A stretch of DNA of 64,000 nt. Origin: Kuschelorhynchus macadamiae. Lineage: Eukaryota; Arthropoda; Insecta; Coleoptera; Curculionidae. The translations under genes and the position numbers were made by a program. Where the stretch lies: the NCBI GenBank assembly GCA_030620095.1, contig JAUTXW010002189.1:255001-319000 (forward strand). Direction: 5' to 3'. Positions within the stretch are counted from its first letter, which is position 1. The number at the start of each line of letters is the position of its first letter. Shown here in pieces: positions 1 to 11,700 of the stretch. The notes beneath the pieces were generated by a model. The model searched no databases and had not been told where the DNA came from. It saw only the letters and a list, made by a program, of their open reading frames with translations.

Positions 1-110
1 CTGTTACAGGACACACCCTGTATAAAAAGTTTTTATTGGAGAAAATGAGCAACTAAAAATACCAATCGACGGGTCCAAGCGTTTTTCCGAACACGCCCCC
101 ATTTATTTAT

Positions 111-225
<115 letters not shown>

Positions 226-415
226 TATTATTTTCCATTTCCTAATAATATTTTATTGACATCAAAATGTCAAAAAACTCCTTATGGTAACTTATAATGA
301 GAGTCGTCAGTATACGCGTTACGGTAAACGATAATTCGGTGTAATTGTTTTCATGTCCCACTACTACTAACATCGTTTAAAACCATTATTTTCGTCACAC
401 CGTCCCATCATTTCC

Positions 416-628
416 TCACAAAATTGCAAACGCATAATCGTCTTTCAAAAGCTCTTGGACAAGAGATACCTTATATTGGTGATATTTCTCTCTTTTTAAA
501 TACCTTCGAATTGTAGTTCCAGAAGATTGTGGGCCAATGAAACAGTTGAAATGTGAAGATTTTCGGCAATTTCTAATGTCCACTTTTTTATCTTTATTCA
601 AAGCAAGTGCCAGAGCAGTTGTGCCCAA
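416..628 (-). pseudogene. Tc1/mariner-type transposase fragment (N-terminal DNA-binding region)
   Basis: The reading frame contains KREKYHQYKVSLVQEL, which resembles the conserved stretch after the second helix-turn-helix of insect mariner/Tc1-like transposases (the usual pattern is ..HPYK..LVQEL..DD). Only about 70 codons are open. No DDE catalytic region follows in frame; the frame ends at a stop soon after the DD-like position. This is a decayed fragment. Assignment rests on that motif alone. Confidence 0.55.
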
Positions 629-1312
629 ATCAAATGTTTCAAATTTTTTACCTCTCTTTCTACAAATTCATGGAATTTCAGAGTTTTCTTCCATTAAACT
701 CTTACCACATTATTAAACGCATATTTCAGTTGGTAAGTAGTTGTTTTCTCAGACTCTATAAACCTGGTTATTCAAAACATAAAACTTTTTTATTTGGTTG
801 GTATGGCTTGTTGAATCTGCAGCTGGATTTCACTCACAAATATCATCAATAATAATCCTATCACTTATTATATATAATACAATAAAATAAATACTAACAA
901 AAAAATTATAGCAAAGCCGAAATATATTCTTTTTGAAATCGAAACAAAAATAAGTAAACTCTAATAATGTGAAGAAAATAAAAAAGTTTAGACAAAATGT
1001 AACTGTCCAGAGATAAAGCATGGAAAATGTCAAATCGGCCATTTTATCTTTGAAAAAGAAACAATAAATATGTTTTCTAAATCGAAACCAATTCAGTCTA
1101 AGGAACATAAGTATTTGTAATATATTTTTTTTATTATTGAGAGTTTATTGTTTACGAAAATGACCTTTTATTATTATCTTTTGTGTTTGTCACTGGTCCC
1201 GTTGATTTAGATTTGATACTACATAAACGAAAGGAAATGTTCATTGGCCCAAACAGCATTTTCTGAAATCTTCGTAAACGTTTGCAAACGTTTTGCGCGG
1301 TATGTTGCATCG
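629..1312. other. No recognisable gene
   Basis: AT-rich sequence with short open frames on both strands that lack any motif I recognise. Nothing further seen. Confidence 0.5.
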
Positions 1313-1320
1313 GTCTGGTT

Positions 1321-1722
1321 TAGGGATGGGCGATATTAGATTTTACCTATAAATAGGCGATATTAGATTTTACCTATAAATAGGCGATAGCACATCATCT
1401 ATCGATATATTTTATGTATAGATATGTCGAAAATTATCGATCGATCCCTATCGATATATTTGTGCCAAAATTGTTGAAGAGCAAAAAAAGGCCTAACTTT
1501 TAAATAGATAAATTCTTTGTTGATATGTAGTTTGTTTATCCATAACTATCAAAGTTCTCGGCTACCGGTCGATATCATCAGATACCTATCGGCATTGTAG
1601 TTCACCTATCTGCTCTTATCGGTAACTGTCGATATATCGATATTTTTGATTTACATATTGTTATTAGATATGTGGCTGACCTATCGATAACTATTGGTAT
1701 ATCGATAAAATGCCCATCCCTA
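1321..1722. mobile_element. hAT-like MITE with TATCGATA clusters
   Basis: A 402-bp non-coding element bounded by perfect 11-bp inverted ends, TAGGGATGGGC at the left and its complement at the right. The flanking 8-mers, gtctggtt (1313-1320) and gtctggac (1723-1730), match at six of eight bases, which fits the 8-bp target duplication of the hAT superfamily. The interior is dominated by CGATA-type words, with five copies of the palindromic octamer TATCGATA. There is no transposase, so it is non-autonomous. A related truncated copy starts at 3380. Confidence 0.75.
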
Positions 1723-1730
1723 GTCTGGAC

Positions 1731-3379
1731 ATATCTGACATAATTCGAGAACTTTCGCGAACGGTCCAGCGGCCTGGTTAGTTTAAAATAATTTAAAGTA
1801 TGTAAAGGGTTGAACGGTGCAGCAGCACTGAAGGTATGATGAATAGGTAGATCGGCCAGACACGGTGGCCAAATTGTACTCTTATTCTGAGTTTTCATGA
1901 TTTTTCTATCTTTAATTGGATTTTTTTGTGGGTAATGTGTTTGCCTCTATTTTTTTTCTTGGTTGTAATTTTATTTATTGTTTATATCTCGATTAACATC
2001 AAACCATCATTTCAACTTTTAAATTCATTTATAGTTTACCAGAAGCCCGTTCCGGTGTCTTTACTTGACATAGCCCATAGCAACAAATTATTGATGAAAC
2101 AAAAAGGGACATTTGTTTATTTTTTTACATATTATATAGCACCATATGCACCCACTTCTAATAAATATGTCTTTAATGTTTAGTGGATTTCCGCTTATAT
2201 TGCTCTGTATATTGTACATCTATCAGTTAACAATGTGCCCGTTTTCTGAAATAGAAACCTTCTGAGACTGGAATCACATGCTATTCAGAAAGTGAACGTA
2301 GAAAAATACCCTTTTTATAGGATCTACTTGGTTAAAAAACAGTGTGGTAAGACATACTGAATATTTAAAATTCCGTGCTTCATTGTCATTCATCGAATAT
2401 TACGTTATTCTCATAATTATTATATTTTCTGGTTTAATAAATTACAATTTAATCACGTTACGTTAATTATTTAAATTTTTAAACGACATTTATTAAAGTC
2501 ACATATTTCCCAAGGTGTTTTGTAAATGTTTTGATTTTTTATAGCGCTTCGACGGGTAACAACCTGGTGTCGATCACCAAATAATTAATTCCAAAACAAA
2601 TTTGCCCGATATCAATACCTATTTTAAAATAAGATAAGAGACACCGTGTACCTAATATCTTAATAATAAATTAATACAGTAGTGTTTGCATCATCGGCTT
2701 ATCAACAATGAAAATGTCGTACGTGGTATGTGGGAAGTTCGCATTTAAATAAGTGTTGTGTTTTGCAAGCCTGTTAAATATTTTACTTGTGTTACTCATA
2801 GCAACTAATAGGATTCAAATATCGATGGTGGATGATCATGATAATGAATTTAGGTGAGTTCGGATACAACTGTTATTGATTAACTAATGGTTAAACGATG
2901 TTTGGATGGGTAATCTAGTTCAACTTTATCTCGTTTTACGTTAAATAAACACATCTCATATACAATGGAATTAGCAGGGTTTGAAATGTTAATATGTATT
3001 ATTGGCTTTGTATTTTATATTATAAATAACACTCACTTTCCCTAATGTGGATATATTATTAAATTGTATTTAATTATTTAATTTTTTACTTAGATGTATT
3101 GATTTCTCTTATAAATTACCGTGTATGCTACTGTTCAAATTTTAGGAAAACCGGAAATGAGAGGATTATTAAGAAAAATAAATCATAAGATCAAGAAATC
3201 CGAATCAACTTGTCACATTTACTTTAAATTGTTGTTACTCTCGTTCCTTGTTCAGCTAATGGCTAAATTGCAGTGTGTGTTTTTGTATAATGATCAGATT
3301 GGAGTGTATCCGATAAAAATTAAGAAAATCATTATTTTCGATAAAAACCATATATTATGTGGATTGCACTACTTGTGAC
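1731..3379. other. Stretch without a supported gene
   Basis: Mostly unremarkable AT-rich DNA. The one feature of note is a possible 5' exon ending at a strong GTGAGT donor at 2854 (listed separately). Short open frames at 1926-2183 and 3121-3378 have low-complexity hydrophobic or Lys/Ile-rich translations and look fortuitous. Confidence 0.5.
2825..2853 (+). other. Candidate additional 5' exon end (speculative)
   Basis: Several closely packed ATGs precede a textbook GTGAGT donor at 2854. In one frame (ATG at 2825) the peptide is MVDDHDNEF and the exon ends two bases into a codon; joined directly to Evi5 exon 2 this meets a stop within a few codons. In another frame (ATG at 2832) it reads MIMIMNL and ends one base into a codon, which would fit Evi5 exon 2. 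There is no homology to exons 1a or 1b. Transcript data are required. Confidence 0.2.
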
Positions 3380-3600
3380 TAGGGATGGGCGGTATTGGAT
3401 TTTACCTATTGATAGGCGATAGCACATCATCTATCGATATATTTTATATAGGTATCGATATGTCCATAGTTATCGACATATCAATAGTTATCGAAAACAA
3501 TCGATATTTCGATAATTATTGATAACTATCGATATCGATAGTTGTCGATATACCGATAAATATCGATAGTTTCTGATATATATTGTCCAGTTATTGGTAT
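3380..3600. mobile_element. Truncated second copy of the TATCGATA hAT-like MITE
   Basis: Starts with the same TAGGGATGGGC end as the element at 1321. It shares the following block, including the word GGCGATAGCACATCATC and many TATCGATA/CGATA words. The right inverted end is missing; similarity fades around 3600. At least five TATCGATA octamers are present. Confidence 0.65.
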
Positions 3601-4060
3601 TTTTCATTTCTCTATGCACGCAGAAAAAAGTTTATCGAAAAAAAAGGTACCGGTAATTGGTCAGACAGTAGACATTTTAAGTATCGTTATGGTCCGTTTG
3701 TTGCATAGTTTCTTTCCTCGTATAGCATAACATACCGTATTACTATAGTATGAACATGCGCTAGTAGATAGGGTAGTTGTAATAACTTATACAGGGCTTT
3801 TAATGCATTTGGAACTTTATTTTAAAAATGACAAGTTATTAAAATTATCTGTCAGTGCTATCTAAATATATTATCTCTGGTTCCTGCAGGTACACCGATA
3901 AGTTCATGTTGAGGTAGATGCTGGTTCACACGTACCACATACTAAACGCTCTCTTTTTTCAAAGTTTTAAATTATCTAGAGGTTTCATAGTCATCATATT
4001 CAACCTTAGGATGAGTTACTTCTTGATACTCGACACTACAACAAAAAGGGTTTGTATAAT

Positions 4061-4338
4061 ATACAGGGTGTTTCAAAACAAATGCGAAAAACTTAAAGGG
4101 GTGATTCTTGAATTCATTTTAAGAAAAAAACTTCATATGAACATATGTCTTAAACCTCATAACTTTTGAGATACAGGGTGTTAAACTTTTCAGAATTTTT
4201 TTTTATTTAAATATTTGGGATATCATTCTAGATATTTTCGTGAAATTTTTTACGCATCAAGACAAATTTTCTGGTGTACAACATTTTTTTAAATTTCTAC
4301 CCTTAAGTTTTTCGCATTTGTTTTGAAACACCCTGTAT
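4061..4338. mobile_element. Foldback MITE with 36-bp perfect inverted ends
   Basis: Bases 4061-4096 and 4303-4338 are perfect inverted repeats of 36 bp beginning ATACAGGGTGTTTC. The 278-bp element is non-coding. It interrupts or abuts the 3' end of the gypsy remnant on the minus strand. TATA-like bases flank both ends. The CAGGGTG terminus recurs in several other repeats in this window. Confidence 0.8.
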
Positions 4339-5223
4339 ATTGAACCAAGATTGGTTGTAATACGAACTTGCGTATTGTTGATTTATATCTTGCTTATAAA
4401 TTCGTATCTGCCTACGATTTCTTCTATGTATTTTTCCATTGCGATCTTTTATAACACAATCGTAAGATTTTGGGATATAACGATTGCGCCTTCCCAATAG
4501 CTCGTCTCATTTCGCTTAAACAAAATATCTTATAGGACGTTTACAGGCGTCAATTTTTGAGAATTTCGGTCATACATCTTTTTTTGATCTTGTTGTCTTA
4601 TAAGTAACTTCTTTCTAGCATCGTCAAAATCAACATGTTTGTATAAAAGCACCTCCATATGAACCGGTAGTTGAGTTTTGATACTTCTATTAAGCAATAA
4701 ATTGGCTGGGAAGGTAGCATTAAGCAATAAATTGGCTGGAGGAGGAGTCTTCTGCCGTATTGTTGTAGTAAAGGATAGCCAAAAATAAATCTTTATTATC
4801 TTTCTACTTTCAAAATAAATTTTTAACTATTTAAATATGACGTTCAACCATTCCGTTAGACTGAGGATGATAAGGACTTGACGTACTACCAATCCCACCA
4901 AAAACTTTATAATACATATTAAGAATTGGAGAAAGGGATTCGTTAGTAGATATACTCAAAATGTTTTCTTATGATAAAATGTTTAATTTAATAATTTCCT
5001 CTAAACCTAAAACTGATTGACCACGTGATAAATGAGATAAAATATAAAAGTCTATGTTCTCTTTCACCCCTTTAAATTGACAGTTAAAACTGGTACAACC
5101 TTGTATTTGTATTTCATGACCAGAATATGATTTTAATGAACTAGATTTACTAAATACATTATTAGAAACATTAATTTGCGAAAAATCATCAATGGTATTC
5201 AAATGGTCTTTAATTTTGCACAT
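4339..5223 (-). pseudogene. Ty3/gypsy-type LTR retrotransposon remnant (protease and integrase pieces)
   Basis: Reading on the minus strand, 5223-4969 encodes a stretch (GHEIQIQGCTSFNCQF..DFYILSHLSRG..VLGLEEIIKLNI) that resembles a retroelement aspartic protease region. From about 4920 the frame reads SPYHPQSNGMVERHI, the signature of gypsy integrase cores. It continues through DDARKKLLIRQQDQKKMYDRNS to a basic tail with IHRRNRRQIR, typical of the integrase C-terminus. Reverse transcriptase and RNase H are absent, so the copy is internally deleted, and it has frameshifts and stops. Bases 4691-4709 are duplicated 30 bp downstream, adding ten codons. No LTRs were identified. Confidence 0.7.
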
Positions 5224-5613
5224 ACATTAGATGTGATATAGTGATAAACTGGTAAAATTTTGGTAACGAATTGAACATGCCTGAACAAAATGGCGGCATA
5301 ATAATTTTTTTACTATCTTCTTACTAATCTACTTACTCAGTTGATTTTAACTTGTATCAATAAATATTGGATCAAATCCTATATGGAGAAACAAAAAAGC
5401 GGCTTATTAAATGAAACATCGTTAAAATTCCTTTACGAACTTCGTTCGTTATAAGTCCTTGCCTTTATCCTAGTAAAGTCGAGAGTAAACTACGGTTCTA
5501 TTTATTGTTGTATACTTATACAGTAATTTAGTAGCTACATATTATATACATTGTGTTATATTTTACTTTTCTACTCAAAAGGAAGGGTTTCTTATGGTAG
5601 GTTAGGTTGGGTA

Positions 5614-8102
5614 TAGTCCGACACACGATAAATGGTCATGACTAATAGCTTTATATCTTATGCCTGCTTGTGCATCTGTTTTGGTTAATAAATCATTCCG
5701 ATCCAGGGTGGTATTGGTAATATTGAAACAATTTATATATGTACCTACAGATATTTATTGCGTATTGCTGACTTTGACATAAATTATTGATATGCGGAGA
5801 AGTAGTAAGCCGTACTATATAATTTCTATTATTTTATTCCAAAAAAAAAAGTTATTCCGATATCTTAAAAACTAAAGAAAATAAAAAGAAGGGGAACGTT
5901 AATAACTAATCTCGATATTCTGAATCTGTACTATCACTATCATCCACTGATATAATTAAAGGTTTTACGTTTTCCCAATATTTTTTATAGTTATTTTCGA
6001 CTTTAAGTACATGATTTACGCATGCTCTCCAACTGCTCGTTGGTATTAATTCACATTGATTTTTAATTACTTCATTTACATTAGCGGACATTCTTGGGTT
6101 TACATTATTCGTCTAACTTTGTTTTTCAATTCAGATTATATCATTTCCATAGGATTCAAATCGCATTGGTAGGGGGGGCAATCTAAGTGGTATGTTACCG
6201 GATGCTTTTATAGCCTCGTCTACGCATTGTTTTATCATACGATTTAGTTTTTAGTACCTCAACTAGTGGTTTTTTTGTAATTTTTCTTCAAAATAGACGT
6301 TATGTTGGCTAAGGATCTTGCAGCATCTCTTTTTTGCTGCTTATGGTTGGTACTTTTTCAGCTAAGGTGCTGTGATAACTAGCATTATCATAAACGACTA
6401 CACTGCCTGGCGGGATATTGGGAAGAAAAGAATTTTTCATACAATTTACAAAAAGCTCACTTGTCATGTCCTGATGATAGTCTAACGAGCAGTCCTTAAT
6501 GTTTTTTGCTGCAAGTAGTAAAGCGTTCGGCACCCAGTCATCCCTCGAGCCACAGTGTAAGATGGATATTCTCTTTCCTCGAGAAGCAGGTACATCTAAA
6601 ATGCACTTTGGTGAAGAATCTTGCCAACATTTAATTGTAGTGTCACGGGTGTCGAACCAAGTCTCGGTTTTCTGCACGGAACTGACGAATTTGAATTAAA
6701 TATTTTTGTCTCCATTCCTTCCACTAGCCGTTGGGTCTCTCTAATGCAAATGCGCTTGTCATTTTTTTAAAATCGAAATCCAATTTTATGCAGGAATCGG
6801 CACACCGTTTCGCGACTAGCAGTGAATTGACAATTTGCTAATAACTTTTCTCGCAAAGAATCAAGTGACGGATCTGCTTAAGCTCATACATCTCATACAC
6901 TTCCCTGCGAATTAATTCAGCATCATCAGTCCCAAACACTTTCATTGTGCCTTTTTCAGATCTGTTCTTCCTCTCCAGTGAATTGTCTTGGTCAAGGAAT
7001 CGACGCAAAGTAGACCTTGGAATGCCGGTTAACTCCACTATCCTCTTAATGGTAGCTTCTATGCCCTCTGACGCTTTTAAAAGTCCTGCAGACAAATATT
7101 TGAAGGTTACTGAACGTTTCTTGATTTTACTTCGTATAAATATTAGCGAATGCGGTTAAAAGTTTTGCATCAGTATGTGAGTTATTATCGGCGGATGTGC
7201 TATAGTCAGTGGCACTGTAAGGAGTCGCAAAAGACGTCACCGTATGAATACAATTGAAGAAAACTAAAAATAATCAAAATAGTCGCCGGCCAACAGCTGA
7301 CTTCCAAGTATTAAAAAAAATGGGTTAGGTATATTTTGGAGCACATTCCAGAACTAAATTGGATGGAACAGCGATCTGTTAATATTTTTATTTTTCCTAT
7401 TTTTAGTTCCTTCACATATTTATTTTATACTATATAAATATTACTAATAAAATATAAGAATGGGCATTATTTCTAATAATTTAATTTTTCAAATTAATTT
7501 TTTTTTCATTTTTAGAAAAAGAAAAATGTTGCTTCTTATTGATATTGTTACAGCGTAAAAATCGTTGTTAAGTAGTTTATCGATAGAACCGTTTCACCGC
7601 TTCATACTGCAGATACAGTTTTTAAATTTTTTTTTAGCTTCTATTCAAATCACTGTAATTTGTGTATTTAAACAAAATAATAATTTTTTATTTGGAGATT
7701 CAGAAATTTTTAAAACTACGTATTTAATGTGATTGGCCAAATGAATTAGAGTGATTGTTTTATCGGATACATCTAAGAAACAAAAAAATATATGTAAATT
7801 TTACCTTGATATACTCGTAAAACAATTCTCTTGCAGCACATCGGTAAATGGCATTTTGTTTTTTGCTCGTTTATCTCTTCAATTCCATCGCTGGATTCAC
7901 AATTTTCAACCCTCGGTCTAAACATTTTAAAAATTACTAATAACACCTCACAGAAAGATTGTTACTCTAATAACACCGCTAATGCCATAGTTCAGATGAT
8001 TCATTAATAAAAATAAAATACTTACTTGCTTTATTGAGGGTAACATACCACCCGATCGTTATGAGCCCGGCTACTTCATGACCATTTATCGTGTGCGGAC
8101 TA
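5614..8102 (-). mobile_element. Nearly complete Tc1/mariner-superfamily transposon
   Basis: About 2.49 kb, bounded by inverted repeats of roughly 29 bp starting TAGTCCG and continuing CACACGATAAATGGTCATGA. The two ends differ by one inserted base on the left. TA dinucleotides at 5612-5613 and 8103-8104 form the expected target duplication. Inside, on the minus strand, lies a transposase gene in at least two exons (7925-7805, then 7085 onward), broken by small deletions. Superfamily assignment is firm; the exact family is not determined. Confidence 0.85.
5906..7925 (-). pseudogene. IS630/Tc1/mariner-type transposase, spliced and broken
   Basis: The first exon (7925-7805) encodes MFRPRVENCESSDG.. 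ending CCKRIVLRVYQ and is followed by a GTAA donor. An acceptor CTGCAG ends at 7086, and exon 2 begins at 7085 one base into a codon, giving LLKASEGIEATIKRI and then the helix-turn-helix VELTGIPRSTLRRFL. Downstream come ETWFDTRDTTIKCWQDSSPK, GSRDDWVPNALLLAAKNIKD, the second catalytic Asp in VVVYDNASYH, and the C-terminal SSWRACVNHVLKVENNY with an acidic tail ending at 5906. The bases before ETWFD are deleted, so the first catalytic Asp is missing, and the frame shifts at least once more. The copy cannot be functional. The 719-nt intron is inferred from splice sites and phase only. Confidence 0.75.
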
Positions 8103-8719
8103 TAAAACAAATCTGTAATAGAACTCAACCGGAAATTATTTCCTGAATTCTCCCTTTTGTCTAAAAAAATGTGTTTCTAAATGACTATGTGCGAAACTAA
8201 ATAGGTTCATAATTCTTTATTCCTCATAAAAGGAAACATTCATAATGAGAGAAGTTAAGTTACCGATTTTTGAAAATCTAATAAAATGATCAACAACCAA
8301 TATTTGTAATTAATATTTTGGCATTGTATTAGTTTTTTTTAATGTTTAATTGTTTAATTGAATAGATAATGCTATTTTTTCCAAAAAGACCAATACTAAG
8401 TTCTAAGCATAGGAAAGCCCGTATTTTTAAAGAATTATTTTGGCATCCACACTGTCTATATATTAAATTTAACTCTGTCTATTTTTACGCCTTTATGCAG
8501 TTTTCTACTGATATTCAAAATATATAAAGTTTAAATATAGTTTTCGCGCGAGTTAACACTGAAACTAACAATCATATAGATAATAAAAATCATAAAAATT
8601 AACATTCGCGATAAAAATAACATTTTTACTTACGATAAGGAATGACCACTCGTGTTAAACTTCAATGATAGGTATTGCAAAGTGTGTTCTTTCTAGAGTA
8701 AGTTTAGCTTGAAATAGAA
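8103..8719. other. Upstream region of Evi5 exon 1a
   Basis: AT-rich DNA between the Tc1/mariner element and the first candidate coding exon of Evi5. It probably contains the promoter and 5' UTR for exon 1a. I see no TATA box or initiator I would defend. Confidence 0.35.
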
Positions 8720-8777
8720 ATGGGAGACATTATTTTCGAACGAGTTGTTGCAAATTCTGTATTTTTTGTAAGGTTAG
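8720..8777 (+). CDS. Evi5: Evi5 alternative first coding exon 1a
   Basis: ATG at 8720 opens MGDIIFERVVANSVFFVRL and ends one base into a glycine codon immediately before a GTAAGT donor at 8778. That phase matches exon 2, which begins two bases into a codon. The peptide is about 70% identical to exon 1b, and the differences include many third-position changes, as expected if the protein sequence is selected. It is the more distal of the two candidate first exons. Expression is inferred, not seen. Confidence 0.7.
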
Positions 8778-11700
8778 GTAAGTAGTAAGTTATGTTTGCA
8801 GTCACAAACTTATTCGGGGGAGTTTTAGTTTGCCCCAAAGGCATTTCTAAGATATGTTTGCATTTTTTCTTGTTGCAGATTTTGCTTTCCTAATTTAATA
8901 ATATTTTGTGTTGTAAGTTGCTATGAGTACTTGTAGATAGAATATTACACTACCAGTAATATGAATTGGAAAAAAACCATAGACATAATAGGTTAATGGA
9001 CTGGACTTTGCGATGCGTTATTAACTCTAACGCAGTGCGACACAAATCGAGCTAATAAGGATAGGAATTTATCTCTTTCGCAAACTAATGGGATTTTCAC
9101 CCTAATTAGCTCCATCTCTCTCGCACTGCGTTGGCGTCAAAGTAAAACATTGCGTAGATGTGACGGTGCAAACCCATTTAACCTATTGCGTGTATGGAAA
9201 AAACTCATTTTATCATTATTCGATGCAGTTATAAAAAAAATATTAAGTGGTTTTGCACACCAAGATTTGAGATACGCCTATGCTTTAATAATATGCAAAA
9301 AATATTATCATTATTCAAATAAAAGTATGCATTTTATGACAAAAAAATATTACTCTACGTTTTGCAAAATATAATAAAAAAAAATATAAAAGAAATAACG
9401 GAATGCACTAAAAAGTGAAAAATAATATTTTATTCCTTCTGTAAAGTCGTCACCAAACTTATTCTTAATTAAGTACTTAATTACAAATATATATTTAGGT
9501 ATTTAGTGTTTTGATGTTTAATACCACGAGTATAATTTCTTACTATCTTTATTAGCTTAGCTTTACAGATGGAATAAAATATTATTTTTCACTTTTTAGT
9601 GCATTTTTTTGAAATCGGTTTTATTTTTTTATAGACATTTTTATTTCATCCTTTTTAGTTCTATTTAAACACATTTTATTTCAAAAGCCAAATTTTACAA
9701 TCAGCCACTAGGTCTATCACATATATAACATACACAATTTTTTCCTAATAATATGTAAATGTATTTAAACAATTCAAAATGGCGCCGTTGCGCCATTTTT
9801 AATATTGCTTCAATATGATTGACATGGAACCACTCCGGCAATATCCTGAATATTTCCCAAAAAGTTATACAAAATGGTCAAGCCATTGCGGAGTAATCGA
9901 TTTACAAAATGCCGATTTTTTAAAAACTATATGAAGGTAAGGACCTTTTTTTGGTAAACACAAATTGTAGGCACAGTGATTATAGATCTACAATTAGCTA
10001 AATCATATTTATGAAAATGAAGAAGTTCTTTTTTTTTAGTGAATCACAAAAATTTTGGACATGTTTAATAAAAATAGTATAAATACAACTCTGTATAATA
10101 TATTTTGCTATCTTATTTTCTGTGTTAGGATAATTAAATACAACATATCCGATACTTTAACTTAACAACTCGATACTATTTGATACTTCAAAATATTTAA
10201 ATTGTACATTACTTGCTGTCCTTGATGACAACTGTAGAAAATTAGATTTTAACAATTTCCAGCCTTATATTGAAAACCAGCGTTCTAAAAAGTAATTAGG
10301 TTATTTTTTAAAAATTGCAATATAGATTTGGATTTCCATTTTTTTATATTCTTAAAGTTGTTCTGCTATTTGTAGTCGGAGAGACGGCGATAGAAAAACA
10401 AAATATAGGCTTGAAAAGTTACTTTTTAGGTAAACAAAAATCGCACTAATATAAATTGTTGTTACCTATTAGGTCCGAGTCCGTAGGTATCATATTTACC
10501 TGTCAGGTAGGACAACACTAACAACAACTAAGAGTTTTACTGATTTAGAATATCAACATTTTTTTTTGTATGAAAATGGGTTAGGACTCTTGCCCAGGCA
10601 TAATTTTTCTTTTGATAAACACCTCCCGAAATATTTAGCTAAAAAATTACCTATTCGATTGACTTGAAATTTTGGTCAAAAATTAAGATATATGAAGATG
10701 TTAAGGAAATTATTAGGTTCTAGCTATTTCCAGTGGCGCCTATACATTTCGAGCATTTCTTTTCATTTCTATATAAATGCGTTGCGTTGAATTTGAATTA
10801 ATTTCGAAGTAACGAAATAGTTATCCGATTTACCTCAAAATTTGCACAAAAATCAGGTATTACGTAGAAATCAACTGGTACAACAACCTATTAAAATATT
10901 TAAAAAATCAGTCTGTAAAACTACTTATTAGATTGATTTCAAAATGTGTGCAAGCATTTAGTGTGATATAGACATAAACTTGGTAAAATAAAATTGTCGT
11001 AAGAACTCAATTAAATTTAAATATATTTTTTTTTTAAAAACCAACGTAAAAAAACTTACTCAATTTTCTACCTTCAATTTTTACACAAGAATTAAATATG
11101 ATATATGGATAAACTGGCACGAATTCAATATGACGGAACAAAATGGCAAACTTAAAACAGAAATCAGTGTAAAAACTATACTTATTCAATTTTTTTTAAA
11201 TTATGCCTCAAAAAAGTGCGGCATAGGTAGAAACTGTCTGGTATGAATCCAATATGGTGGAGCAAAATTGCACTCAATTAAATTGATCTTCAAGTAGTGA
11301 CGACGACACCTCATCATTTTCAGAGGAAGACAACGATTTAGAAGGAATCGAACCATTAGAATCACAGCCGTCAATCTCAAAAATGGCTAAGTTTTTTTTC
11401 ATATATTTTGTAAAATTGTTCATAAAGTAGCTGTCAATAAACTGCTTCAAAATAATTAATTTTCTGTTCAATACTGGGTGTCCAAAAATATCTAATATTG
11501 CAATTAATATTAGAAAAACTACAGAACTCATATTTTTCCAAAATTAACACATCATTGTAGTTATATTATATATTTTTTTAATTTTCACTTTTTTGTTCTT
11601 TTGAAAATTTTAATTTTTTATTTATTTATAAAATGGCTGAATTTAAGTGCGATTCTTGCCAAAAAATCGTTTCGGAAAAAGACTGTTACAGAATTCGCTG

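Noticed and set aside
5596..5612. GGTTAGGTTGGG-like telomeric words, also near 8768
   Set aside because: Only one or two units; insect telomere arrays would be long. Chance.
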